This document shows, piece after piece, positions 33,076-39,969 of a DNA stretch of 64,000 nucleotides. The stretch lies in the NCBI GenBank assembly GCA_963770315.1, contig CAVYPC010000002.1:558001-622000 (forward strand), written 5' to 3'. Within the stretch, counting starts at the first letter, position 1. Each line of letters starts with the position of its first letter. The stretch comes from VRUE01 sp963770315. GTDB lineage: Bacteria > Actinomycetota > Thermoleophilia > Solirubrobacterales > 70-9. The notes under the pieces are model-generated. The model worked only from the letters and a program-made list of their open reading frames with translations, ran no database searches and had not been told where the DNA came from. The position numbers and the translations under genes were made by a program.

Positions 33076-33953
33076 TGTTCGCGCACGAGTTCATGCGCAA
33101 CGCCTTCCTCGCCGGCACCCTCGTCGCGCTTGCCTGCGGCCTCGTCGGCTACTTCGTCGTCCTGCGCAGCCAGGTCTTCGCCGGCGACGCGCTCAGCCAC
33201 GTTGCCTTCACTGGCGCCCTGGCGGCCGCGGCGGCGGGAGTTGACGTTCGGCTCGGCCTTTTCGTGGCAACGATCGCGGTGGCGAGCGGGATGGGGCTAC
33301 TTGGCGAGCGCGCCCGCCCCGACGACGTCGTGATCGGATCGGTCTTCGCCTGGATTCTCGGCCTTGGCACGCTCTTCCTCTCGATCTTCATCAGTGGCTC
33401 GAGCGGCTCCAACGGCACCACTGCGGTCCGCGTCCTCTTCGGCTCGATCCTCGGCCTCTCGTCGGCCGACGCTCGTCTCGCCGCGGCGATCGCGATTCTC
33501 GCCTGCCTGGCGCTGGCGGTGATCGCCCGACCGCTGCTGTTTGCCTCGGTCGACCCCGAGGTAGCGCGCGGGCTCGGCGTGCCGGTAAGGGCGCTCGGCC
33601 TCGGCTTCTTCATCGTCTTGGCGGTGGTCGCGGCGGAGGCGACGCAGGCGGTTGGCGCGCTTTTGCTGCTCGGCTTCCTCGCGGCGCCGGGCGGCGCGGC
33701 GCGGCTGCTGTCCGACAATCCCTGGCGCGGCCTCGGGCTGTCGGGGGCGATTGCCGTCGGTTCGATGTGGATCGGGCTCGCGCTCAGCTACCAGATCCCC
33801 GCGCTGCCGGCGAGCACGGCGGTGATCGGCGTCGCGACCGCGACCTTCCTCCTCGCCGTCGCCGTCTCCTGGCTGCGTCGCCGCTCCCGTCCGCCCGCGT
33901 CTCGGGAAATCGACGGGGTACGGGGTGGGCTATCTCTAGGATCGAGAGCATGA
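33075..33953 (+). CDS. Metal ABC transporter permease 2
   Basis: 292 residues of the same ABC-3 family: YFVVLRSQVFAGDALSHVAF, LLFASVDPEVARGLGVPVRA and VGALLLLGFLAAPGGAARLL. The ATG overlaps the preceding stop (TGATG) and its end overlaps the Fur-family start (ATGA). Two different permease genes suggest a heterodimeric channel. Confidence 0.88.
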   Translation: MFAHEFMRNAFLAGTLVALACGLVGYFVVLRSQVFAGDALSHVAFTGALAAAAAGVDVRLGLFVATIAVASGMGLLGERARPDDVVIGSVFAWILGLGTLFLSIFISGSSGSNGTTAVRVLFGSILGLSSADARLAAAIAILACLALAVIARPLLFASVDPEVARGLGVPVRALGLGFFIVLAVVAAEATQAVGALLLLGFLAAPGGAARLLSDNPWRGLGLSGAIAVGSMWIGLALSYQIPALPASTAVIGVATATFLLAVAVSWLRRRSRPPASREIDGVRGGLSLGSRA

Positions 33954-34396
33954 GCACCGCCACTCAGACGAGCTGGGCCGACCACGCCCTCGCCACCTTG
34001 CGAGCCGCTGGCTATCGTCGTGGCGGCGCCCGCACCGTTGTGGTTGAAGCGCTCGCTCGCCACGATTGCGCCGTCACCGCGCTTGACCTCGACGACGAGC
34101 TGCGGCGGCGCAAGGCTGGAGTGGGGCGGGCCAGCATCTACCGCGCGCTTGAGCAGCTCAAGGAACTTGGCTTGCTCCGCCGCATCGAGGTTGCGCGGGG
34201 AGTCGCGGGCTATGAGCGGATCGAGCCCGACGGCGAGCACCACCACCATGCGATCTGTCGCGACTGCGGCAGGATGATTCCGTTCGAGGACGCCTCGCTG
34301 GAGCGGGCGATCGACAAGGTGAGCGGGCGGATGAGCTTCGATGCCGCCGAGCACGAGGTGACGATTCGCGGCCGCTGCGAGCGCTGCGCGGCCTGA
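33950..34396 (+). CDS. Fur-family metalloregulator (Zur/Fur-like)
   Basis: 148 residues. Winged helix (ALDLDDELRRRKAGVGRASI, then YRALEQLKELGLL), then the metal-sensing dimerisation half with GEHHHHAICRDCGRMIPFE and a second Cys pair in GRCERCAA, the usual structural zinc site. Position as the last gene of a zinc/manganese-type import operon suggests zinc or manganese sensing and autorepression. The ATG overlaps the previous stop. Confidence 0.88.
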   Translation: MSTATQTSWADHALATLRAAGYRRGGARTVVVEALARHDCAVTALDLDDELRRRKAGVGRASIYRALEQLKELGLLRRIEVARGVAGYERIEPDGEHHHHAICRDCGRMIPFEDASLERAIDKVSGRMSFDAAEHEVTIRGRCERCAA

Positions 34397-34405
34397 GCGA
34401 TCGGG

Positions 34406-34633
34406 TTAGCGAGTCGCGGTTGCGTGCGTGGCAGCCTGCGCTGCCGTAGGCCCGGAGGCATTCGGCGCGAGATGGCTGCCGGAGGCGAGGACCCCGGCAG
34501 CGAGGATCGCGGCGGTGGTCAACTTGAGGCGCCGCTGGGTCATCCAGCTGGGAGAGTGGGTGGCGATCCAGGCGCGCATCCCGGTCGCCGCCGCCCCCGC
34601 CGTCATCGCGCTCGCCATGCACTGCATGCACAT
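34406..34633 (-). CDS. Small hypothetical membrane protein
   Basis: 75 residues. It starts MCMQCMASAMTAGAAATGMR, with a CxxC, contains the segment THSPSWMTQRRLKL, then a hydrophobic stretch (TTAAILAAGVLAS) that could span the membrane once. No family recognised. It is convergent with the Fur-family gene, 9 bp apart. Confidence 0.5.
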   Translation of the reverse strand: MCMQCMASAMTAGAAATGMRAWIATHSPSWMTQRRLKLTTAAILAAGVLASGSHLAPNASGPTAAQAATHATATR

Positions 34634-34657
34634 GGGCTCACTGTAGCCGTGATCGTC

Positions 34658-35251
34658 TCAGTACCCGACCGGATGGCGGACGACGAAGCCTTTCGGATAT
34701 GGCGGTTCATCGTGCCAGCGAGGCCCAGTGGTGCCGGCGACATCGCCGCCGGTGTCCCAGCGCAGCCCGGCGATCACCGCGTAGACGTGCTTGCGGTTGG
34801 CGTAGATCGTGATCCAGCTACCCGGCCCCGGAGCGCCCCAAGTCGTGAACGACCCTGACACCAGCGGCGCTTCGAGCAGACCGCCGCCGTGCAGCGCGTA
34901 GCTGACCGATCCCGAGCAGTCATAGCCTCGATCCCACCAGCGGGCGTGGCCGCCGCCCCAGACGTAGGGGGTGCTGCGAATCCGGTTCGCAGCCGCGATC
35001 CCTTGCTTTACCGCTGCCGGAGCGCCCGGCGGCGCGAGCGCCTTTTCGCCGGCCAGAGTGGAGATGGTCGCTTCGCCGGTCGGTGCTTCTTCCGTGGTGA
35101 CTTCGGGCCTTGGCGAGACGCCGCCCGGAGACGCCTGGGCGACGGCGCCGAAGGCGCAGGAAATCGCCAGGACCGCGAGGGCGAGCGCGGTGACCAGGGC
35201 TCTCCGCGTTTTGACTCTGTTGCTCTGCCTCACCTCCACTACATCGGGCAC
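34658..35251 (-). CDS. Secreted NlpC/P60-like hydrolase
   Basis: 197 residues. A signal peptide (RRALVTALALAVLAISCAFG) is followed by a low-complexity linker and a papain-like fold. The catalytic Cys is in YDCSGSVSYALHGGG, the His in NRKHVYAVIAGLRWD, and YVWGGGHARWW precedes the Cys as in C40 peptidases. Such enzymes cut peptidoglycan stem peptides. The domain is short and lacks the usual N-terminal coiled coil, so it may be a specialised member. Confidence 0.78.
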   Translation of the reverse strand: MPDVVEVRQSNRVKTRRALVTALALAVLAISCAFGAVAQASPGGVSPRPEVTTEEAPTGEATISTLAGEKALAPPGAPAAVKQGIAAANRIRSTPYVWGGGHARWWDRGYDCSGSVSYALHGGGLLEAPLVSGSFTTWGAPGPGSWITIYANRKHVYAVIAGLRWDTGGDVAGTTGPRWHDEPPYPKGFVVRHPVGY

Positions 35252-35373
35252 GAGTCTCTGCGATTGAGGTCTGCATTTTGAGGCCCAGCTCCGAGAGGGC
35301 CATTCGGATCGGTCTACTCAAAAGCCCTGTCGCCAGGTCCCTGAGCGGTGCCACCAGACTTCTGCACTCGCCG

Positions 35374-35805
35374 TCAGTCGATCGAGCCGGCCGGCGCGAC
35401 CCACTGGCTGGTGAAGGTGAGCACGGTCGCGAGGGTGTCGAAGTGGCGGTCGTAATGGAGCACCCCGAATCCCCGCTCCGCTGCTGCGGCGGCGATGAGG
35501 GCGTCGGGGACCCTGACCCGGTGGGCGCCGGCGGCGCCGCGCTGGGCCAGCTCGCGCATCGCCCAGGTCGCGGCGTCGGTGACCGAGCGGTTGATCGGCG
35601 CCTGGCGAAAGCCAGCCATCGCCACCGCGACGCGCTCGACGGCGTCGCGGTCGGGCGCGTCGAAGATCATCTCCATCGTCACCGGCGGGCAGGCGACCAG
35701 TTCACCTGCCCTCACCACCTCACGCCATTGCGGCGCGACCTCCTTGACGCCGGCGCGCGCCCAGGCAGAGGTGTCGGCAACCCAGGGGCCCTTGGCCCAG
35801 CTCAC
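35374..35805 (-). CDS. vapC: PIN-domain ribonuclease toxin (VapC-like)
   Basis: 143 residues with PIN acids in VADTSAWARAG, VTMEMIFDAPDRD, RVPDALIAAAAAERG and LHYDRHFDTLA. Its ATG overlaps the antitoxin stop by 4 bp. It is related to the 25026-25466 toxin in overall pattern. An ORF-free 122-bp gap separates it from the secreted hydrolase. Confidence 0.87.
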   Translation of the reverse strand: MSWAKGPWVADTSAWARAGVKEVAPQWREVVRAGELVACPPVTMEMIFDAPDRDAVERVAVAMAGFRQAPINRSVTDAATWAMRELAQRGAAGAHRVRVPDALIAAAAAERGFGVLHYDRHFDTLATVLTFTSQWVAPAGSID

Positions 35806-36077
35806 CGGCCCCAGGCGCGCTCGCGGGCGCTCCGCAAGCGCTCGAGGTCAAGACCGGAAGTGCCGTCGGCGACGCTGAGCGCGAAGTCCGCGGCTTTTCG
35901 CTCGGCGGCCTCGTCGCCCTCGAAGGCCTCTGCGCCGCGCAGCGCCAACTCCCGCACGACCTTAGAGGTCGGCGTCGAGGGACCCATCACGGCGCGGCCG
36001 CGCTTGATCGCGCGATCCAGGGCGGGGTCCCGGGGTACCTGCACACGGTCGTTGCGCTGTTTGCGCTGTGTGGCCAT
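35802..36077 (-). CDS. vapB: VapB-like antitoxin
   Basis: 91 residues. It has an N-terminal basic strand (KQRNDRVQVPRDPALDRAI) and helix (TSKVVRELALRGAEAFEGDE) of ribbon-helix-helix type, and a C-terminal toxin-binding tail (GLDLERLRSARERAWGR). ATG 36077 is chosen because a perfect palindrome at 36087-36104 lies just upstream and overlaps the longer frame. Confidence 0.78.
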   Translation of the reverse strand: MATQRKQRNDRVQVPRDPALDRAIKRGRAVMGPSTPTSKVVRELALRGAEAFEGDEAAERKAADFALSVADGTSGLDLERLRSARERAWGR

Positions 36078-36086
36078 GGAATGAGT

Positions 36087-36104
36087 GTACCCGCTGGCGG
36101 GTAC
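36087..36104. promoter_or_regulatory. Perfect palindrome, probable vapBC operator
   Basis: GTACCCGC-TG-GCGGGTAC, eight-base arms around two bases, ends 10 bp before the antitoxin ATG. Ribbon-helix-helix antitoxins usually autorepress from such a site. Confidence 0.65.
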
Positions 36105-36129
36105 CAAAGTGCGCCGCGTACCGCTTTCG

Positions 36130-36180
36130 ACTATCCCAACGCTGCCTGTTGGGATTCGCTGGGAGCCCGCCGCCGTTGCG
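36130..36180 (+). repeat. Third copy of the left-arm start
   Basis: CGACTATCCCAACGCTGCC and TGTTGGGA-TTCGC-TGGGA (36147-36164) match the beginning of the arm at 25703-25740 and 38950-38987. The similarity fades after about 36170. It suggests that this vapBC too was once next to an attachment arm. Confidence 0.6.
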
Positions 36181-36189
36181 GGGCCGACC

Positions 36190-36555
36190 TCACCCGCCTC
36201 TGCTGAACTTTACGATCCGGTGTTTCTCGGCTGTGCAGCGATAGTTTGCCCCGTCGCCGTAGTAACCGGCGATCTTGCAATGGAAGCCGAGGACGTCCTG
36301 GGTGGGTCCGCTCCCTCCTGCGATTGCCGAGTTATAGGCCCGAACCACTTGCCGGGCCTTGGGACAGCCGACCCGCTTTGCCTTGATATCCCAGCTGGTG
36401 AGCGTCGCAATGTTGCCGCAGCTCTGAAAGCCTGCACGCGAAGACGCGGCCGCGGTGGGCACTGCAATCGCGAACACAGCGACAGCGGTGAGCGTTAGCC
36501 AACCCAAGACGCTCACGCCCAGTTGGTTTCGAGTCATCGCCCACATCTGGACCAT
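36190..36555 (-). CDS. Small secreted hypothetical protein
   Basis: 121 residues. A signal peptide (SVLGWLTLTAVAVFAIAVPT, cleavage after AAAS) leads to a small domain with four Cys (SCGNIATL, GCPKARQVVRAYN, FHCKIAGYYG, YRCTAEKH) that probably forms two disulfides. No family was named. The frame extends upstream to 36624, but those first codons (MLASELRRGEAA) are a stub of a vapC start. ATG 36555 or 36537 is the likely true start. Confidence 0.6.
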   Translation of the reverse strand: MVQMWAMTRNQLGVSVLGWLTLTAVAVFAIAVPTAAASSRAGFQSCGNIATLTSWDIKAKRVGCPKARQVVRAYNSAIAGGSGPTQDVLGFHCKIAGYYGDGANYRCTAEKHRIVKFSRGG

Positions 36556-36585
36556 TCTTTCCGATCGCTTCGAGCGAAGCAACCG

Positions 36586-36624
36586 TGGAGCCGCCTCACC
36601 GCGCCGCAGCTCAGAGGCGAGCAT
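36586..36624 (-). pseudogene. vapC N-terminal stub
   Basis: MLASELRRGEAA corresponds to MVASELLRGEAP at the start of the intact vapC at 25466. The rest of the gene is gone. With the vapB stub at 38891-38929 it brackets the IS21-like element. Confidence 0.6.
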
Positions 36625-36801
36625 GGGCTGGTCTGCTGCTGCTGCTGCTGCTTGTCGCCGGTGTCAACGCCGGTTGAAAACCGGACCACTTCTGCCGGTT
36701 GAAAAGTGGACCACCCCCGGCGTCGGGAAGAGATCGGCCTGAGGTCAAGGTCCCGCCTGCGGAGACGAGCCCGTAGGGCGAGGCGGAGCAGGCGGGAGCG
36801 C

Positions 36802-37560
36802 TCAGTCCCTGGGCGGCGGAGAGCCCAGGTCCTTGTCGCGCAAGCGGTAGCTGTCGCCCTTGAGGCCGAGGATCTCGGCGTGGTGGACCAGGCGGTCGAT
36901 CATCGCCGCGGCAACCACTTCGTCGCCGAAGATCTCACCCCATGCGCTGAAGGGCTTGTTCGAGGTGACGATCAAAGATGCGCGCTCATAGCGCGCTGAG
37001 ACCAGGCTGAACATCAGGTTTGCCGCCTCGGGATCGAACGGGATATAGCCGACCTCATCGACCACGATCAAGGGCACGAAGCCCAAGCGGCGCAGCTCCT
37101 CCTCGAGCTTGCCCTGGCGCTTTGCCTCTCCCAGGCGCGCCACCCACTCCGTCGCGGTGGCGAACTGCACCCGCTGCCCGGCCAGGCAGGCGCGGATACC
37201 GAGGGCGATCGCCAGGTGCGTCTTGCCGGTTCCCGGTGGACCCAAGAGGACCACGTTCTCTTTGCCGTGCAGGAAGTCGAGTTGGCCGAGGTGCTCGACC
37301 ACCTGCTTCTTCACCGTGCGCTGGAAGGTGAAGTCGAACTCCTCCAGGGTCTTGCGCGCCGGGAAGCGGGCAGCCTTGATCCGGTTCTCCCCTCCGTGGG
37401 ACTCCCTGGAGGAGACCTCGGTGGAGAGCACCGCCTCCAAGAAGCGCTCGTGTGACCACTCCTCCTCACGGGCACGCTCGGCGAGCTTGGGGAGCGCCCT
37501 CGCTGCAGCCGGCATCTTCAGCGCCCGGAAGAGGTGGGTGAGCTCCGCAGTCTTGGTCAT
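36802..37560 (-). CDS. istB: IS21-family helper ATPase IstB
   Basis: 252 residues, AAA+ ATPase. Walker A is GPPGTGKTHLAIALG, Walker B PLIVVDEVGYIPFD, then SARYERASLIVTSNKPFSAW. It stimulates IstA by presenting target DNA. Its start overlaps the istA stop by 4 bp. Confidence 0.95.
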   Translation of the reverse strand: MTKTAELTHLFRALKMPAAARALPKLAERAREEEWSHERFLEAVLSTEVSSRESHGGENRIKAARFPARKTLEEFDFTFQRTVKKQVVEHLGQLDFLHGKENVVLLGPPGTGKTHLAIALGIRACLAGQRVQFATATEWVARLGEAKRQGKLEEELRRLGFVPLIVVDEVGYIPFDPEAANLMFSLVSARYERASLIVTSNKPFSAWGEIFGDEVVAAAMIDRLVHHAEILGLKGDSYRLRDKDLGSPPPRD

Positions 37561-38762
37561 GCCGGGATCAGCTCGTCATAGCGCGCCAGAGAACGCAGCT
37601 CGACGTCGACCTGGGGCCCGCGGCGGCGGGTGCCGCGAAGATGGTCGAGCAGCTGCTGGTGGGCGGGATCGGTGAAGGTGATGTGCCGGGCGAAGGAACG
37701 CTGGTGGGAGGCGACGAGCGCCCCGGTGCCCAACTCGATCGCTGTGAGCTTGCGCTGGCTGACGCGCACCTCCACGCGCCGCCCCGCCGCCCGCGGGTCG
37801 AGGGAGTAGTCGTTGGTGTCGAAACGAAGATAGGGCTGCTGGGCCACGCGCATGACGAAGCGGCGGTCGGTGTCGGGCATCTGCACGGGCAGTGGCCGCA
37901 TCCGCTCGCGCTCCTCAGCCAGGCGCTCTGCGGGGACGGCACGGATGCCGCGGTGAAGGCGGGTATTGGCGCGATTCTCAAACCACTCGTCGAGGCTGGC
38001 TTGGAAGTGCTCGGGAGAGGCGAAGCTGCGTCCCGGTTCGAAGTTGGAGCGCAAGAAGCGGTGGGAGCGCTCGAGGATGCCCTTGGACTCGGGGTCTGCG
38101 GCCTCGCAGATAGACCAGCCGAGCGGCAGGGCGCCGCAAAAGGTGGCGAAGGCCTCGGTCGGCTTGCCTTTCGGGGCGATCGCCGCCTCGCGGTCCCAGA
38201 CCGCGGTTTCGGGCAGGGCGCCCAGCTTCGCCAGGCAGCGACCCATGCCCCAGAGGATGTCGGGAGCCTGCTTGGCGAAGATCAACGCTCCGGCGCCGGC
38301 ACGCGAGAAGCCCAGTGCGCTTGTGACGACCCATCCCCGCCTCGTCTGCCCGTGGCCGACCGGGATCTCGGCCCTCGGCTCCCAGAGGTCGAACTGGCAG
38401 ATCTCTGCGGGGCGATAGACGGTGCGCTGGTAGGTGCGCCTGGGCGCAAAGCGCGGTCTGACCTCGCGCAGGTGGTCGTCGAGGATCGTCTTGCCGCCCT
38501 CATAGCCCAGCTCTGCGATCAGCTCGCGGATGCGGGTGGCGGGCATGCGGTGATCGGAGCGCAACAGGCGCTCGATCTCTTCTTTGAAGGGGTCGAGCTT
38601 CGAAGGCGCCTTCGGCCGTCGATAGGCCGGCGGGTCCTTTGCGGCAAGGGCGCGGCGGATTGTTTCCCGGTGCAAGCCCGTACGGCGGCGGATCTCCCGA
38701 ATCGAGACGCCGTCGATGAAGTGCATCCGCCTGATCTCCGCCCAGTGCTCCACGTCGATCAC
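37557..38762 (-). CDS. istA: IS21-family transposase IstA
   Basis: 401 residues. HTH (VSIREIRRRTGLHRETIRRA), DDE integrase core with Asp in ICQFDLWEPRAEI and Glu in KGILERSHRFLRSNF, and a C-terminal beta domain (RFDTNDYSLDPRAAGRRVEV). All catalytic positions appear intact, so the element may be active. Confidence 0.95.
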   Translation of the reverse strand: MIDVEHWAEIRRMHFIDGVSIREIRRRTGLHRETIRRALAAKDPPAYRRPKAPSKLDPFKEEIERLLRSDHRMPATRIRELIAELGYEGGKTILDDHLREVRPRFAPRRTYQRTVYRPAEICQFDLWEPRAEIPVGHGQTRRGWVVTSALGFSRAGAGALIFAKQAPDILWGMGRCLAKLGALPETAVWDREAAIAPKGKPTEAFATFCGALPLGWSICEAADPESKGILERSHRFLRSNFEPGRSFASPEHFQASLDEWFENRANTRLHRGIRAVPAERLAEERERMRPLPVQMPDTDRRFVMRVAQQPYLRFDTNDYSLDPRAAGRRVEVRVSQRKLTAIELGTGALVASHQRSFARHITFTDPAHQQLLDHLRGTRRRGPQVDVELRSLARYDELIPA

Positions 38763-38890
38763 CCGCTCCTCCTCGCCTCGATCTCTTCGATCGGGCGAGC
38801 GTCCAGACCCGGCCGGATGACTCCGGCCCCACGCCAGGGGGGTCAGTTTTCGACCGGCGCAGGTGGTCCAGTTTTCAGGCGGCGCCTACA

Positions 38891-38929
38891 GCCGGTCAGT
38901 TGCTCGATGTGCTTGAGCGCGTCCCGGCC
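38891..38929 (-). pseudogene. vapB C-terminal stub
   Basis: The minus strand reads GRDALKHIEQLTG, the end of the antitoxin at 25477-25644. It is joined directly to the left arm by an internal deletion. Confidence 0.75.
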
Positions 38930-38930
38930 G

Positions 38931-39227
38931 CAGGGCACCGCGGTATTTTCGACCTTCCCAACGCTGCCTGTTGGGAATTTGTTGGGAACGCGTCGCCGTC
39001 GCGACTTGATATCACCTCGCAAATGGCTTGATGATGGGGAATCTGCGTCCAAGCCGGGCTGAGGCCGGGAAGTAGAGCGGTTTTGGGTGTTGGTTCCCGC
39101 TCTACTAATCGGCCGAAAACGGCTTGGGAATGGGAAATCTCTCCGAACGGCGATGATCAAACTTCAAACGGGTAGTGTTGGGATTAGCTCCCGCTCTATG
39201 CCAAAGAAACGGCTCTAGAATGGGGAA
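38931..39227 (+). repeat. Left-arm (P-like) repeat, uninterrupted copy
   Basis: About 297 bp matching 25684-25815, 26715-26824 and 28109-28161 taken together, and thus the empty-site reference for both insertions. It includes TGTTGGGA-N3-TGTTGGGA at 38969-38987 and runs up to the tRNA-Gly gene, whose promoter must lie in its last part. No gene is seen in 38930-39234. Confidence 0.85.
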
Positions 39228-39234
39228 TTTACAC

Positions 39235-39307
39235 GCGGACGTAGCTCAGTTGGTAGAGCGCGAGCTTCCCAAGCTCGAGGTCGCGGGTTCGAGACCCGTC
39301 GTCCGCT
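39235..39307 (+). tRNA. tRNA-Gly(CCC)
   Basis: 73 nt, full cloverleaf. Acceptor GCGGACG pairs with CGTCCGC; the D arm is AGCTCAGTTGGTAGAGC; the anticodon arm is CGAGC-TTCCCAA-GCTCG with anticodon CCC (39268-39270); the T arm is GCGGGTTCGAGACCCGT; the discriminator base is T. CCA is not encoded. Its first 42 nt are repeated at 37-78. Confidence 0.95.
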
Positions 39308-39563
39308 TTTCGGGAGAAGCCCGCTACACGAAACGCGACGTATACGAACGGTAGAACTGCAACTGCTCAGTGCCCGGTTGCAGGGTGGCTCCAGACGCGG
39401 GTCGAAAGAGAAAGCAGGAACGGTTTCGAGGAGCCTGCCTGACGGCTGGGCCCGCCGACGAAACCGCCTCCGGCGGGCTCAAGGAAGGCACTGGTCGGGG
39501 GAGGGCTGACGCCTGTTCCGGGCGCCAGCCGCTATCGCCTCCCACGGATTGAGTAACTCGGAT
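39308..39563. other. Intergenic stretch, nothing recognised
   Basis: 256 bp between the tRNA and the ArsR-like gene. Short GC-rich inverted pieces (GCCCGCCG, CGGCGGGC) are present, but no clear terminator, promoter or gene. Confidence 0.5.
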
Positions 39564-39866
39564 TCAGGCCTTTCCTCTGCGCACGCGCGCCTTGCGCCCC
39601 CCCTTTTGCTTCGTGCCGCCGCTATCGCCGTCGACCACGCGGTAGAAGTGCTCGATCGCGCCGCGAACCTGCTTTTCGTCGACTACCTCGAGCAGGCCGC
39701 ATTTGCGCAGCTCGGTCACGTGGTAGTTGACCGTGCTCAGCGGCGCCTGCAGCTCTAGGCTCAGGTCCTTCGGGGACAGGATCCGCCCGCCGTCGAGCCC
39801 GAGCACTTCCAGGATTGACACCCGAAGTGGGTGGGTATTGGCACGAGCTAGGAGTTCCCAATTCAC
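39564..39866 (-). CDS. ArsR/HTH_20-type transcriptional regulator
   Basis: 100 residues. A winged helix begins at residue 2 (ELLARANTHPLRVSILEVLG), followed by SPKDLSLELQAPLSTVNYHV, TELRKCGLLEVV and a basic Lys/Arg tail. There is no CxC metal site of classical ArsR, so the signal is unknown. The spacer before the divergent secreted-protein gene is AT-rich and holds a GGTAATACC palindrome (about 39890-39898) that could be its operator. Confidence 0.82.
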   Translation of the reverse strand: MNWELLARANTHPLRVSILEVLGLDGGRILSPKDLSLELQAPLSTVNYHVTELRKCGLLEVVDEKQVRGAIEHFYRVVDGDSGGTKQKGGRKARVRRGKA

Positions 39867-39969
39867 GACTACCTCACTTTCGTTGACCAGGTAATACCGA
39901 AAAATATTAGCTCAGATCATCAAAATCGGGTAATCTAGCTTTGTGATTGCCCAGAAAAAGGAGATCCGG

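Larger units (their letters stand above)
36662..38890 (-). mobile_element. IS21-family element, 2229 bp
   Basis: The ends share a long imperfect inverted repeat beginning TGT (left TGTCAACGCCGGTTGAAAAC; right end, reversed, TGTAGGCGCCGCCTGAAAAC), each with a second internal copy of a GAAAAxTGGACC-type block, as in IS21 ends. The 5-bp target duplication is GCCGG (36657-36661 and 38891-38895); the intact vapB copy at 25489-25493 has a single GCCGG. It carries istA and istB. Confidence 0.9.

Noticed and set aside
36634..36652. Short CTG trinucleotide run
   Set aside because: Six repeats next to the IS21 end are too few to treat as a significant microsatellite.
25684..39227. Reading the arm repeats as long terminal repeats of one large transposon
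   Set aside because: The repeats abut tRNA-derived cores and differ in arm order, which fits attachment sites; the transposases present have their own defined ends.
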